From positions 20,201 through 84,200 of the forward strand of contig JAJTWY010000017.1 of assembly GCA_021463165.1 (NCBI GenBank): a DNA stretch of 64,000 bases, in the 5' to 3' direction. The position numbers and the translations under genes are program-made. A model generated the notes under the pieces. The model worked only from the letters and a program-made list of their open reading frames with translations. It had not been told where the DNA came from and did no database searches. Source of the stretch: Pyrinomonadaceae bacterium (GTDB lineage: Bacteria > Acidobacteriota > Blastocatellia > Pyrinomonadales > Pyrinomonadaceae). Position 1 is the first letter of the stretch, and each line of letters starts with the position of its first letter. This document shows, one piece after another, positions 7,249-16,472 of the stretch.

Positions 7249-10200
7249 ATGACTTCTCGTGCGCTTCGACCTGTTTTTTTCTTGTCGCTCCTACTATTGT
7301 CATCCGTTGTCGGAATAATGGCTCAACCGCGACCGGCAGCTTCGCCGGCGGCGAAACCGTTTGAGACCGCAATCGCGAGCCTTCGCTTTCGCGAGATCGG
7401 GCCGGCGACGATGGGTGGCCGTGTGAATGATATCGAGGTTCCCATCCAGGACCCGAAGACGATCTACGCCGCAATGGCCGCGGGCGGGATCATCAAATCC
7501 GTCAATGGCGGCGTCACGTGGACGACCCTTTTTGATAAAGAAGCCGTTTCCACGATCGGCGATATTGCGATAGCCCCGTCAAATCCACAGATCGTGTGGG
7601 TTGGATCGGGCGAATCGAATAACCGTCAAAGTTCCTCGTGGGGCAATGGCGTTTACAAGTCGCTGGATGCTGGCAAGACGTGGAAGAACATGGGCCTCGA
7701 AAAAACGATGGCCATTGGCCGCGTCGTCATCCATCCGACCAACCCGGACATCGTTTGGGTCGCGGCGACCGGCAATCTTTGGGCTGCCTCGCCCGAACGC
7801 GGCGTTTACAAGACTACGGACGGCGGCAAGACGTGGTCCCATGTCCTCAAGGTAAACGACGATACGGGGGCGACCGAATTGATAATCGATCACGAGAGCC
7901 CAACCGTGCTGTATGCGGCGATGTATCAGCGACGCCGAACCGTGTTCGGATTCAATGGCAGCGGCCCGCACAGTGCCCTTTATAAGAGTGTCGATGGCGG
8001 CGAAACCTGGAAGATGGTGACGACGGGTATGCCGTATAACACCGAGAACGCTCCGACGCCGCGTCCTGAAACGCTTCTCGAAACCGGACGTATCTCGATC
8101 GCGGTCTATCAACGGAACACGGATATTGTTTACGTGACGGTGGAGCATGCGAATGGCGGCGTTTATCGTTCGACCGATAAGGGCGAGACGTGGACGAAAA
8201 TGGCGGAAATTGCGGCCGTGCCCCGACCGATGTACTTCTCGAAACTTAAGGTCGATCCGAATAACGATCAGCGTTTGTGGCTCGCCGGTGTTGCTCTGCA
8301 GTATTCCGAGGATGGGGGCCGAACCTGGACGGGTAATTTTTCGCGGGCCCCGCACGCCGATACGCACGGCATCTGGATCAACCCCAATGATTCGAACCAT
8401 ATCATTCAGGGCAACGACGGCGGTGTGAATATTAGCTATGACCGCGGCCGTACCTGGGACTATTCGAACACGGTACCGCTCGGGATGTTTTATGAGGTCG
8501 GCGTTGACAATAGCCTGCCCTACAAGGTCTGCGGCGGCCTTCAGGACAACAATACCTGGTGCGGCCCGAGCCGATCGATGAATCCGCAGGGGATCTCAAA
8601 CAGCGATTGGTACACGATCGGCGGCGGCGACGGGTTCTTTGCGCAGCCCGATCCGAACGACCCGGACATTGTCTATGGCGAATCGCAGGACGGAAACCTC
8701 TTTCGGCGTAACGTGAAAACTGGCGAGAACAAGCAGATCCGTCCGCGCGAGGACGACGGTGAGAAGAGATACCGGTTCCAGTGGAACTCGCCGATAGTCA
8801 TCTCGGCCTTCGATTCGAACACGATCTATTACGGCGGTAATTTTCTCTTCAAATCGACCGATCGCGGCGACAACTGGACCAAGGTCAGTCCGGACCTGAC
8901 TACCAACGTTGACCGCAACACACTGCCGATCATGGGCAAGGTGCCCGACCGCTTTACGCGTTCGCGCCACGACGGGGTCCAAAACTACCCGGCTATAACG
9001 ACGGTTTCCGAATCGCCGCTGAACAAGAATATCCTGTGGGTGGGAACCGACGACGGCAACCTGCAGGTAACCCGTGACGGACAGACGTGGAAGAATGTTG
9101 TTGACAAGGTGCCGGGCGTGCCGAAGGGAACCTACGTCAGCCGTGTGGTCGCCTCGCGGGTGAGCGAGGGTTCGGCGTTTGCGACTTTCGATGGCCATAG
9201 AATGGGCGACTTCAAGGTTTATGTCTATGTGACCAGCGACTATGGCGAGACGTGGAAGTCGATCGCGTCAAACCTTCCGCAGAACAACGGTATCGTCAGC
9301 GTAGTTCGTGAACACCATAAGAATCCGAATCTCCTCTTCGTCGGGACCGAATACGGTATGTACGTCTCGTACGACCGGGGCGGCAGCTGGACACGGTTCC
9401 ATATGAATCTGCCGACCGTGCCCGTTGACGACATCCTGATACACCCGCGTGAGAATGACCTGATCCTGGCCACACACGGAAGGTCGATCTGGATAATGGA
9501 CGACATCACGGCGCTCGAACAGATGAATGATACGGTGCTCGCCAGCGATATTCATCTATTCGATCCGCGACGTTCGGTAATGTGGAGGACGTGGAACAAT
9601 AAACCGCTGACCTCAGACAAGATGTTTTACGGACAAAATCCGCCAAATGGCGCGATGATCAATTTCTATCTTAAAGAACCGCTCGCGCAGGGCCAGAACG
9701 TGACGATAACTATCACGGACGCCGCCGGGCAAACAATGCGAACTCAGAACTGCACGCGGCCACAGCCCGCTCCAACCCCGGGTGCCGGAGGCCCAGGTGG
9801 CGGCCAAGGTGGCGGCGGATTCGGCGGCGGCGGGGGATTCGGTGGGTTCGGCGGTGGCGGTGGCCAGCAATGTGTCGCCAACAAGGGCCTGAATCGCTGG
9901 GTTTGGGATATGCGCCAACGGCCGGCCGGTGCCGGGCCCGGCGGCGGTGGCGGACAAGGTGGAGGTGGCCAAGGTGGAGGCGGCGGCTTCGGTGGCGGGA
10001 TCGCGAACCAGGGCTTCCGTGTAGATCCGGGAATGTACACGGTAAAGGTCAAGCTTGGCGACAAGGAAATGACCAAGACATTCGAGGTCATCGACGACCC
10101 CCGCGTGAACTTTTCGGCTGAGGATCGTGCCAAGAAGAAGGCGGCGTTGCTGAAGATCCTGCCGGTTGTTACGCGTGCAACGCAGGCGCAGCAGCAGATC

Positions 10201-10662
10201 GTAGCCCTCAGAACGAATGTGAACAGTGCGCTTGAGGCGTGGCGACGTCCGGGCTCGGGTATTCCGCAGAATATTCGCACCGCGGGAGAAGAGCTTCTGA
10301 AGAAGATCGACAAGGCATACGAGAATTGGGGTACACCTCCATCGCTCGTCAGCAATATCAGCCAAGCCGGCCCGCCGCTCGTCGAGCTGCCGACTCCGCT
10401 GAATCAACGTGCCACTCAGTTGGTTGGAGCGATCGAGAATACATCGGGGCCGCCGACAACCTGGGAGCTTGCCCAGATCGACATCCTTCTGGCCAAGATC
10501 CCTGCGGCAGCCGATGAAGTTCGCAGGCTTGTCACTGTGGACCTGGCGGCTCTTAACAATATGATCATCGAGGCCAAGATCCCGGCGATCCAGCCTCCGG
10601 CGGGGGCCGGTGGACCGGGTGGAGCACGTCCTCCGGGTGAGGTCGATTACGACGATCAGTAG
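7249..10662 (+). CDS. Exported VPS10/sortilin-type beta-propeller protein
   Basis: About 1137 residues from the ATG at 7249, which puts a Sec signal peptide (SRALRPVFFLSLLLLSSVVG, cleaved near AQP) at the N-terminus; an upstream TTG at 7231 is less likely. Residues about 40-760 hold many BNR/Asp-box repeats of the form S-x-D-x-G-x-T-W (VNGGVTW, DAGKTWKN, DGGETWKM, DRGGSW) as in sortilin-like ten-bladed propellers. The C-terminal part has two Gly-rich stretches, roughly residues 850-870 and 905-920, around a conserved LNRWVWDMR segment and a beta-sandwich-like domain, then a helical tail. Probably envelope or secreted; substrate unknown. A terminator follows. Confidence 0.85.
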   Translation: MTSRALRPVFFLSLLLLSSVVGIMAQPRPAASPAAKPFETAIASLRFREIGPATMGGRVNDIEVPIQDPKTIYAAMAAGGIIKSVNGGVTWTTLFDKEAVSTIGDIAIAPSNPQIVWVGSGESNNRQSSSWGNGVYKSLDAGKTWKNMGLEKTMAIGRVVIHPTNPDIVWVAATGNLWAASPERGVYKTTDGGKTWSHVLKVNDDTGATELIIDHESPTVLYAAMYQRRRTVFGFNGSGPHSALYKSVDGGETWKMVTTGMPYNTENAPTPRPETLLETGRISIAVYQRNTDIVYVTVEHANGGVYRSTDKGETWTKMAEIAAVPRPMYFSKLKVDPNNDQRLWLAGVALQYSEDGGRTWTGNFSRAPHADTHGIWINPNDSNHIIQGNDGGVNISYDRGRTWDYSNTVPLGMFYEVGVDNSLPYKVCGGLQDNNTWCGPSRSMNPQGISNSDWYTIGGGDGFFAQPDPNDPDIVYGESQDGNLFRRNVKTGENKQIRPREDDGEKRYRFQWNSPIVISAFDSNTIYYGGNFLFKSTDRGDNWTKVSPDLTTNVDRNTLPIMGKVPDRFTRSRHDGVQNYPAITTVSESPLNKNILWVGTDDGNLQVTRDGQTWKNVVDKVPGVPKGTYVSRVVASRVSEGSAFATFDGHRMGDFKVYVYVTSDYGETWKSIASNLPQNNGIVSVVREHHKNPNLLFVGTEYGMYVSYDRGGSWTRFHMNLPTVPVDDILIHPRENDLILATHGRSIWIMDDITALEQMNDTVLASDIHLFDPRRSVMWRTWNNKPLTSDKMFYGQNPPNGAMINFYLKEPLAQGQNVTITITDAAGQTMRTQNCTRPQPAPTPGAGGPGGGQGGGGFGGGGGFGGFGGGGGQQCVANKGLNRWVWDMRQRPAGAGPGGGGGQGGGGQGGGGGFGGGIANQGFRVDPGMYTVKVKLGDKEMTKTFEVIDDPRVNFSAEDRAKKKAALLKILPVVTRATQAQQQIVALRTNVNSALEAWRRPGSGIPQNIRTAGEELLKKIDKAYENWGTPPSLVSNISQAGPPLVELPTPLNQRATQLVGAIENTSGPPTTWELAQIDILLAKIPAAADEVRRLVTVDLAALNNMIIEAKIPAIQPPAGAGGPGGARPPGEVDYDDQ

Positions 10663-10684
10663 TCCCAACTGAGATGACCATCTG

Positions 10685-10716
10685 CCGGGAGCGACCCATG
10701 TCGCTCCCGGCTTTTT
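10685..10716 (+). terminator. Rho-independent terminator after the VPS10-type gene
   Basis: A perfect 10-bp stem CCGGGAGCGA / TCGCTCCCGG (10685-10694 and 10701-10710) with a 6-base loop is followed by CTTTTT. Confidence 0.85.
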
Positions 10717-10775
10717 GTTGGGACGCGATCGGCTTGCGGTTTGGGCCGTAACGCCAATGATGACAAAATAATAGC

Positions 10776-11792
10776 GTGCTCAAGATCGACGTTCACACAC
10801 ACATCCTTCCCCGCGATATTCCGGCTTGGAAAAGTAAGTTTGGTTATGGAGGGTTTATCACGCTCGATCACTACAAGCCCTGCTGCGCGCGGATGGTACG
10901 CGACGATGGTGTGCAGTTTCGGGATATTGAAGCGAATTGCTGGGATCCGGCGGTGCGCATTGAAGAAATGGATGCGACCGGCGTAACCGTCCAGGTGCTG
11001 TCCACGGTGCCGGTGATGTTCAGCTACTGGACCGAGCCGAATGATGGTGCCGAGATCGCGAGATTCCTGAATGACCATATTGCGGAGATCGTCGCGGAAT
11101 TCCCGCTGCGTTTTGTAGGACTCGGAACGGTCGCGATGCAGGACCCTGATCTTGCGATCCGTGAACTCGAAAGGTGCAGGGAACTTGGTCTCGCGGGTGT
11201 GCAGATCGGGACCAACGTGAACCAGCTTAACCTCGGCGATGACCGGTTTTTTGAGTTTTTCGCAGCCTGCGAGCGACTCGGGATGGCGATCTTTGTCCAT
11301 CCCTGGGACATGGCGGGCGAAAAAGATATGCAGAAATACTGGCTTCCATGGCTAGTCGGGATGCCTGCCGAGGTCTCTCGGGCGATCTGTTCGCTGATCT
11401 TCTCGGGAACGCTCGAAAAACTACCCGGTCTCCGCATTTGCTTCGCTCACGGCGGCGGTGCTTTTCCCGCAACTCTTGGCCGTATTGAGCACGGGTTCAA
11501 TGTTCGGCCCGATCTATTTCAAGACAATATTCGCGGCCCGCGTGAGCTTGTGAACAAGTTATACTTCGATTCGCTTGTCCACGATGCGGGTTCATTGAGT
11601 TCTCTGCTGGATCTTGTAGGTGCCGACCGTGTCGCTCTTGGCAGCGACTATCCATTCCCCTTGGGCGAATCGGAACCCGGAAGGCTTATTGAGTCAATGG
11701 GTTTCGACGATTCGATAAAAGAAATGCTGCTCAATGGAGCGGCGTTGGATTGGCTGGATATCGATAAACAAACCTTTCAGAATTTCGCGTAA
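10776..11792 (+). CDS. Amidohydrolase, 2-amino-3-carboxymuconate-6-semialdehyde decarboxylase (ACMSD)-like
   Basis: 338 residues from a GTG start. The zinc ligands of ACMSD are all present: H7 and H9 in DVHTHILP, H175 in HPWDM, H225 in AHGGGAFP and D291 in GSDYPFPLGE. ACMSD decarboxylates the ring-opening product of 3-hydroxyanthranilate and so diverts flux from quinolinate/NAD to 2-aminomuconate and energy metabolism. The kynureninase and kynurenine monooxygenase genes lie 2-4 kb downstream on the same strand, which supports this assignment over other amidohydrolases. No SD is obvious before the GTG. Confidence 0.9.
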   Translation: MLKIDVHTHILPRDIPAWKSKFGYGGFITLDHYKPCCARMVRDDGVQFRDIEANCWDPAVRIEEMDATGVTVQVLSTVPVMFSYWTEPNDGAEIARFLNDHIAEIVAEFPLRFVGLGTVAMQDPDLAIRELERCRELGLAGVQIGTNVNQLNLGDDRFFEFFAACERLGMAIFVHPWDMAGEKDMQKYWLPWLVGMPAEVSRAICSLIFSGTLEKLPGLRICFAHGGGAFPATLGRIEHGFNVRPDLFQDNIRGPRELVNKLYFDSLVHDAGSLSSLLDLVGADRVALGSDYPFPLGESEPGRLIESMGFDDSIKEMLLNGAALDWLDIDKQTFQNFA

Positions 11793-11827
11793 TGGCGGTG
11801 GGGGATATTGAGAAACAGTCGCGAGAG

Positions 11828-12262
11828 CTATCGGCTAAGAATTGATCTGTAGCTGACTTCGAACTCCAAGAGCGTTAGAACTGAAACAAGTGGGAAATCG
11901 ATCTTTTTCAGTAAATTGAAATGTCGATCATTCGAAACAAGGTGATCCGCATTTGCACTTATTGCACAGTCTACAAATTTATTATCCGATTCATCGACGT
12001 CGATAAGCCCGAAATTGTAATAGATATCAAATCTTTCAACCGAAGGGCTGGAGGTGAGAAAGTTTGTCAGATTCTCGGCTACGATGCGATTTGTTTTTCT
12101 GCCGACGATTTCTCGATATTCGGTAAGGATTTCGTTGGATACGCAAAGAACTAACTTGGAGTCGATGACGGCATCAAATATCCAGCGATATGGAGATCGT
12201 CTGCCAATGGATGCAACCAGAATGTTAGTATCGAGGACTATTCTCGGAACGGCTATGCTCAT
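11828..12262 (-). CDS. PIN-domain toxin of a type II toxin-antitoxin module
   Basis: 144 residues with the PIN nuclease acidic residues: D in IVLDTNILVAS, E in SNEILTEYREI, and D residues in DESDNKFVDCAISANADHLVSND. This pattern matches the COG1569-like PIN toxins, predicted RNases. The start overlaps the end of the antitoxin gene by 38 bases in another frame, a common arrangement. The region is AT-richer than its neighbours. The module sits between ACMSD and the PI-PLC gene, splitting the kynurenine genes. Confidence 0.85.
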   Translation of the reverse strand: MSIAVPRIVLDTNILVASIGRRSPYRWIFDAVIDSKLVLCVSNEILTEYREIVGRKTNRIVAENLTNFLTSSPSVERFDIYYNFGLIDVDESDNKFVDCAISANADHLVSNDRHFNLLKKIDFPLVSVLTLLEFEVSYRSILSR

Positions 12263-12446
12263 TTGCCCACTCGATCATATTTTGTTCGCTAAAGCCTGAG
12301 TCATTCCAAACCTTATCCATCTCGTCAGACGAGCGCTCGGCAAAATAACGGGCCAAAAGCTGTTTGATCTCGACAAGAGTCTTTTCAGAAACATTGTTTC
12401 CGTAGAGCCGAAGGAGTTCCAGTTGTAGATTGCTGAAAGTTGCCAT
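12225..12446 (-). CDS. Antitoxin partner of the PIN toxin
   Basis: 73 residues: FSNLQLELLRLYGNNVSEKT, EIKQLLARYFAE and a C-terminal WANEH segment. Short proteins of this form are regularly found directly before COG1569-type PIN toxins. The N-terminal part should bind DNA or dimerise, and the C-terminal part should wrap the toxin (inference from family behaviour). It is first in the module and overlaps the toxin gene by 38 bases. Confidence 0.8.
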   Translation of the reverse strand: MATFSNLQLELLRLYGNNVSEKTLVEIKQLLARYFAERSSDEMDKVWNDSGFSEQNMIEWANEHSRSENSPRY

Positions 12447-12521
12447 AACGTCACGATTGTATCTTATGTGCGGTTTCGCGTAAACGCAGGCGCCCGTGTC
12501 GTTAGCCGAGGAAATCAGTCG

Positions 12522-13655
12522 TTAGAAAAACGAAGACCTGTCAGGTTCTTTCCAATTCTTCCACTTCGAGGCTGCTGCAGGATCACCTTTTTTGATTTTC
12601 ACCCGGATTCCGTTTACATACTTGGCCAGATCTACGAGGCCATTCCGGTTGTAATAGTCGGCCCATATGAGATTGATCAGGTATTTGCCGGCCCACTCTT
12701 CGGCGATCCAGCCGAATACGACCGGATTTGTCGTATCTGCGAGTTCGCTTGCGGAGTTTGGGTAATCACCCGAGACCAGGCCGAGGCTGATCAGTCTGCC
12801 GTTATCGTCCGGCGTGACCGATGACCTGATCGCGAAGAATTTGTCCGAGTATTTCTTCTCCTTCGCGTTTTGCAGCACCTTGGCCGTGCCGGTCTTGAAG
12901 TTGTTCATTTCCCAGCCTTCGACCCAGGTGTTCTCTTCCTTCCGTTTCCAGATCAGATCGTCGTCTGGAACGTCGTCGGAGTCGAATAGAGCGATCACCT
13001 GACGTCCGCGTTTGGATCTCCAGATATCGCTCATTGTGCTCGCAGGGGTGAATTCCTTGCCACTGACGAGCTTCGGACCTAGTTTCAACTTTAATAGCCC
13101 GATCAGCGCCGACCAATTATGTGCGGTAAGGCCTTCGATCTCACCTTGGCCTTTGTTCCTTTCGATCTGATACTGCCGGTCCCAGAAGTGGTTGAATCCG
13201 AGTAAGATGAGTTCTCGAGGATACTTCTCAGTGAAGCGGCGAACGTCCTCGAGCATCGTTTCGACCGACGCTCCGTATAGTCCGTGGCATGTCATCAGGA
13301 TGCCTTTTTCGTTTACGCAAACGCGAATGTCAAAGTAGCGGATGCCGTCGTTGAGCATCTCGGCCGTTGTTCGTTCCTGCGTCTTAGCCCATTTCGAAAA
13401 CAAGCCGCTGATCGAAAGCAGTTGCTTCGCGCGTTTGTTGTCGGGCGACGAAAGGCCGTCGCCGCGGCCAAAGAGGATATCTGTTCTCTTTGCTGAGGCG
13501 ATGGCATATGTGCCTGCATCGTGGGCGCTCGGTATCGCGATCTCGTTCAAGCGCTTTTTCCCAAGTATCGCCGCATTGTCTGCCATCCACGAGGGTTGCG
13601 AAAATACGTTCGGTGCAGCGAGGGCGATCGATAGAATGAGGCAAATTCTGAGCAT
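12522..13655 (-). CDS. Exported PI-PLC X-domain-like phosphodiesterase
   Basis: About 377 residues from the ATG at 13655, which gives a clean signal peptide (MLRICLILSIALAAPNVFSQ); a GTG at 13670 would add five residues. The PI-PLC X-domain fold is indicated by IPSAHDAGTY (first catalytic His), DGIRYFDIRV, then MTCHGLYGA (second His) and VETMLEDVRRFTEKYPRELILLGF. The family cleaves phosphatidylinositol or related phosphodiesters; the substrate in a bacterial envelope is unknown. It is convergent to nothing nearby and divergent from kynureninase, with about 60 bases between the starts. Confidence 0.82.
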   Translation of the reverse strand: MLRICLILSIALAAPNVFSQPSWMADNAAILGKKRLNEIAIPSAHDAGTYAIASAKRTDILFGRGDGLSSPDNKRAKQLLSISGLFSKWAKTQERTTAEMLNDGIRYFDIRVCVNEKGILMTCHGLYGASVETMLEDVRRFTEKYPRELILLGFNHFWDRQYQIERNKGQGEIEGLTAHNWSALIGLLKLKLGPKLVSGKEFTPASTMSDIWRSKRGRQVIALFDSDDVPDDDLIWKRKEENTWVEGWEMNNFKTGTAKVLQNAKEKKYSDKFFAIRSSVTPDDNGRLISLGLVSGDYPNSASELADTTNPVVFGWIAEEWAGKYLINLIWADYYNRNGLVDLAKYVNGIRVKIKKGDPAAASKWKNWKEPDRSSFF

Positions 13656-13717
13656 AGTGAACGCGTGCACGCGGTCGTTTCGTGAGACTGCAAAGATAAC
13701 ATAAAATTAAAGCCGAT

Positions 13718-14995
13718 ATGACTCAGGAAGAATTTACGTCGGCCGCCGAGCTCGCCCCGGAAATGGATGCGAGCGAGCCGCTCCGGCATTTTCGCGACAG
13801 GTTCCATTTTCCGCGCGGTGTTGATGGCAACGAGGCGATATATTTTGTCGGCAATTCGCTCGGACTCCAGCCGAAGACTGTGCGGAGTTTCGTCGAGCAG
13901 GAATTGAACGACTGGGAAACGCTTGGCGTCGAGGCTCATTTACATGGAAAGAATCCATGGCTGCCGTATCACGAGTTCCTGACCGCCCAGATGGCCGAGA
14001 TCGTCGGCGCAATGCCGATCGAGACCGTCGTAATGAATTCGCTGACGGTCAATCTGCATCTGATGCTGGTGTCATTTTTCCGTCCCACGAGCGACGCTCC
14101 TTTCGTGATGATCGAAAAAGGAGCATTTCCCTCGGACCAGTACGCGATCGAATCGCAGATGCGTTGCCACGGCCTCGATCCGAGCGAGTTTTTGATCGAA
14201 TTGACGCCTAGGGAGGGCGAATCGACGCTCCGGACCGAAGATATTGTTGAGAAGATCGAAGAATATGACGGCCAGATCGCGCTCGTGCTGCTCGGCGGCG
14301 TGAATTATTACACAGGCCAGGCTTTTGAGATGGAGCAGATCGCCGAGGCCGGTCACAAGGCGGGGGCGATCGTCGGGTTCGACCTTGCACATGCCGCGGG
14401 AAACCTGCTGCTCAAACTTCATGACTGGGATGTCGATTTTGCGGTCTGGTGTTCATATAAATACCTGAATGCAGGGCCCGGTGGTGTGGCCGGAGCGTTT
14501 GTTCACGAACGTCACGCACGTTCGTTCGACCTTTGCCGTCTCGCGGGATGGTGGGGCCATGATAAGGAAACGCGATTCCTGATGGGCCCGGAATTCAAGC
14601 CACTCGCCGGTGCCGAAGGATGGCAGATCTCAAACCCGCCGATACTTCAGATGGCTGCTCTGCGTGCTTCGCTCGAGATATTTCACGAAGCGGGAATGCC
14701 GGCTCTCAGGGCTAAGAGCGAGAAACTCACAGGTTATCTCGAAGACCTGATCGACAGGATCGGCGACGATCGGATCGAGATCATTACGCCCCGCGATCCG
14801 GCACAGCGCGGCTGTCAGCTATCGATCCGTGTCCGTGGCGGCGACCGCTCGCTCCATGAAAGACTTTCGGAACGCGGCGTCGTCACCGATTGGCGCGAAC
14901 CGGACGTGATACGCGTCGCGCCCGTGCCGCTTTATAACTCGTTTGCCGACGTGCTTCGGTTTGCTGAAATTTTGAAGGATTGTTTAACAAAATAG
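13718..14995 (+). CDS. kynU: Kynureninase
   Basis: 425 residues, fold type I PLP enzyme. The PLP Lys is K248 in WCSYKYLNAGPGG and the cofactor-contacting Asp is in GFDLAHAAGN (D222). GNSLGLQP near residue 46 and the C-terminal VTDWREPDVIRVAPVPLYN are signature stretches of kynureninase. It hydrolyses kynurenine or 3-hydroxykynurenine to anthranilate or 3-hydroxyanthranilate plus alanine. The kynurenine 3-monooxygenase gene follows after a short inverted-repeat element, so the two probably act on the same pathway. Confidence 0.95.
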   Translation: MTQEEFTSAAELAPEMDASEPLRHFRDRFHFPRGVDGNEAIYFVGNSLGLQPKTVRSFVEQELNDWETLGVEAHLHGKNPWLPYHEFLTAQMAEIVGAMPIETVVMNSLTVNLHLMLVSFFRPTSDAPFVMIEKGAFPSDQYAIESQMRCHGLDPSEFLIELTPREGESTLRTEDIVEKIEEYDGQIALVLLGGVNYYTGQAFEMEQIAEAGHKAGAIVGFDLAHAAGNLLLKLHDWDVDFAVWCSYKYLNAGPGGVAGAFVHERHARSFDLCRLAGWWGHDKETRFLMGPEFKPLAGAEGWQISNPPILQMAALRASLEIFHEAGMPALRAKSEKLTGYLEDLIDRIGDDRIEIITPRDPAQRGCQLSIRVRGGDRSLHERLSERGVVTDWREPDVIRVAPVPLYNSFADVLRFAEILKDCLTK

Positions 14996-15064
14996 CCACA
15001 GGGGACACAGAGTTCGCCGAGCAATAGTTTTTCGGGTCTCATATTTCTCTGTGATCTCTGTGGC
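14995..15064. repeat. Intergenic inverted repeat of the CCACAGAG type
   Basis: Left arm GCCACAGGGGACACAGAG (14995-15012) and right arm CTCTGTGATCTCTGTGGC (15047-15064) pair at 15 of 18 positions around a 34-base spacer. The element fills the gap between kynU and the kynurenine monooxygenase gene. Related partial copies occur near 56846-56863 and 59549-59577. Such palindromic intergenic elements are widespread in several phyla; function unknown. Confidence 0.7.
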
Positions 15065-15071
15065 AAAATCT

Positions 15072-16472
15072 ATGTCAAAAGTTGCCATTATCGGAGCCGG
15101 ACTCGCAGGTTCGCTGCTGTCCATCTACCTTGCAAAACGCGGTATCAAGGTCGATGTGTACGAGGCACGCGGCGATATGCGGCTCGAGAAGGTCGCGGCC
15201 GGCCGTTCGATCAATCTTGCGCTTTCCGATCGAGGCATCGCGGCTTTGCGAGAGGTGGGCATGGACGAATACATGCTCGCCGAGGCGGTGCCGATGTATG
15301 GCCGTATGATCCATTCGCCGGCCGGCGAAACGAAGCTGTTGCCATACAGTGGACGTCAGGGAGAGTTTATCAATTCGGTCTCGCGAGCGGGCCTGAATAT
15401 CGCCCTGATGAATGAAGCTGAGAAATATGGGGGCGTGAACTTTCATTTCAGCCAGAGATGTTCGGCGTTTGATTGCGAACGCGGAATCGCGACTTTTTCT
15501 AGCGGTATTTCGGTTTCTGCGGATACCGTGATCGCGACCGACGGAGCCGGCTCGGCAGTTCGCTTGGCGATGGAAGCGCAGGTTGCGGGCTACAATTCGA
15601 CCACCGTCTTCCTTGATCACGGCTATAAAGAGCTGCATATTCCGCCTGCGGCGGACGGTGGTTTTCGGCTGGAAAGGAACGCCCTTCATATATGGCCGCG
15701 GCATCAGTTCATGATGATCGCCCTGCCGAATTTTGACGGTAGCTTTACGTGCACGCTGTTTCTCGACAAGGGCGGAAACCCGAACGGCAGTGAGAGTGTT
15801 CAAGATGAGATGTCAACAACGGGGAGTACATCCCCTACCGGTCGTGTTTCCGCCTTTGATCGCCTGATCGACTCGCAGTCTGTAAAGGAATTCTTCGACC
15901 GCGAATTTCCTGATGCCGTGCCATTGATGCCGACGCTCGTCGAAGACTTCTTCGAAAACCCGACCGGCAATCTCGGGACCCTGAAATGCTGGCCCTGGAA
16001 TATCGGCGGCAAGGCCCTGCTGCTCGGCGATTCGGCTCACGCCGTCGTTCCGTTCTATGGACAGGGAATGAACTGCGCGTTCGAAGATGTGCGCGTGCTC
16101 GCCGGCTTGATCGATGAGCAGCACGGAAAAACTCTCGATTGGGAGCAGATATTCAGGACTTATGGCGAACTCCGTAAGATAAACTCCGATGCCATTGCTG
16201 ACATGGCCGAGGAAAACTTCTACGAGATGCGCGACCGAGTGGCGGATCCCGTCTTTCAGCGCAAACGGGAGTTGGAGACCAGGCTCGAACAAAATTTTCC
16301 TGACTATTTCTCAAAGTACTCGATGGTTACCTTTCGCGAAGATCTGCCATATTCGGTCGCGAAAGAAAAGGGAAATGCCCAAGATGCCTTGTTGATGAGG
16401 ATCTGTGCGGGCGTTCAACGAGTGGACGAGCTTGACCTGCACGAAGTCATGGCGGAGGTCATTGCGAAGTGA
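15072..16472 (+). CDS. kmo: Kynurenine 3-monooxygenase
   Basis: About 466 residues. The ATG at 15072 puts the FAD dinucleotide-binding motif (VAIIGAGLAGS) right at the N-terminus; earlier GTG codons lie inside the inverted repeat. GRSINLALSDRG, the GD motif region LLLGDSAHAVVPFYGQGMN and FEDVRVL are typical of class A flavin monooxygenases and specifically of KMO. The enzyme hydroxylates kynurenine with NADPH and O2. The last bases overlap the next gene by 4 (GTGA). No C-terminal membrane anchor is obvious, as in other bacterial KMOs. Confidence 0.94.
   Translation: MSKVAIIGAGLAGSLLSIYLAKRGIKVDVYEARGDMRLEKVAAGRSINLALSDRGIAALREVGMDEYMLAEAVPMYGRMIHSPAGETKLLPYSGRQGEFINSVSRAGLNIALMNEAEKYGGVNFHFSQRCSAFDCERGIATFSSGISVSADTVIATDGAGSAVRLAMEAQVAGYNSTTVFLDHGYKELHIPPAADGGFRLERNALHIWPRHQFMMIALPNFDGSFTCTLFLDKGGNPNGSESVQDEMSTTGSTSPTGRVSAFDRLIDSQSVKEFFDREFPDAVPLMPTLVEDFFENPTGNLGTLKCWPWNIGGKALLLGDSAHAVVPFYGQGMNCAFEDVRVLAGLIDEQHGKTLDWEQIFRTYGELRKINSDAIADMAEENFYEMRDRVADPVFQRKRELETRLEQNFPDYFSKYSMVTFREDLPYSVAKEKGNAQDALLMRICAGVQRVDELDLHEVMAEVIAK

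Noticed and set aside
9613..10668. A 351-codon open frame on the minus strand opposite the VPS10-type gene
   Set aside because: It is a shadow of the Gly-rich and GC-biased plus-strand gene, with Pro/Arg-rich low-complexity content and no recognisable domain.
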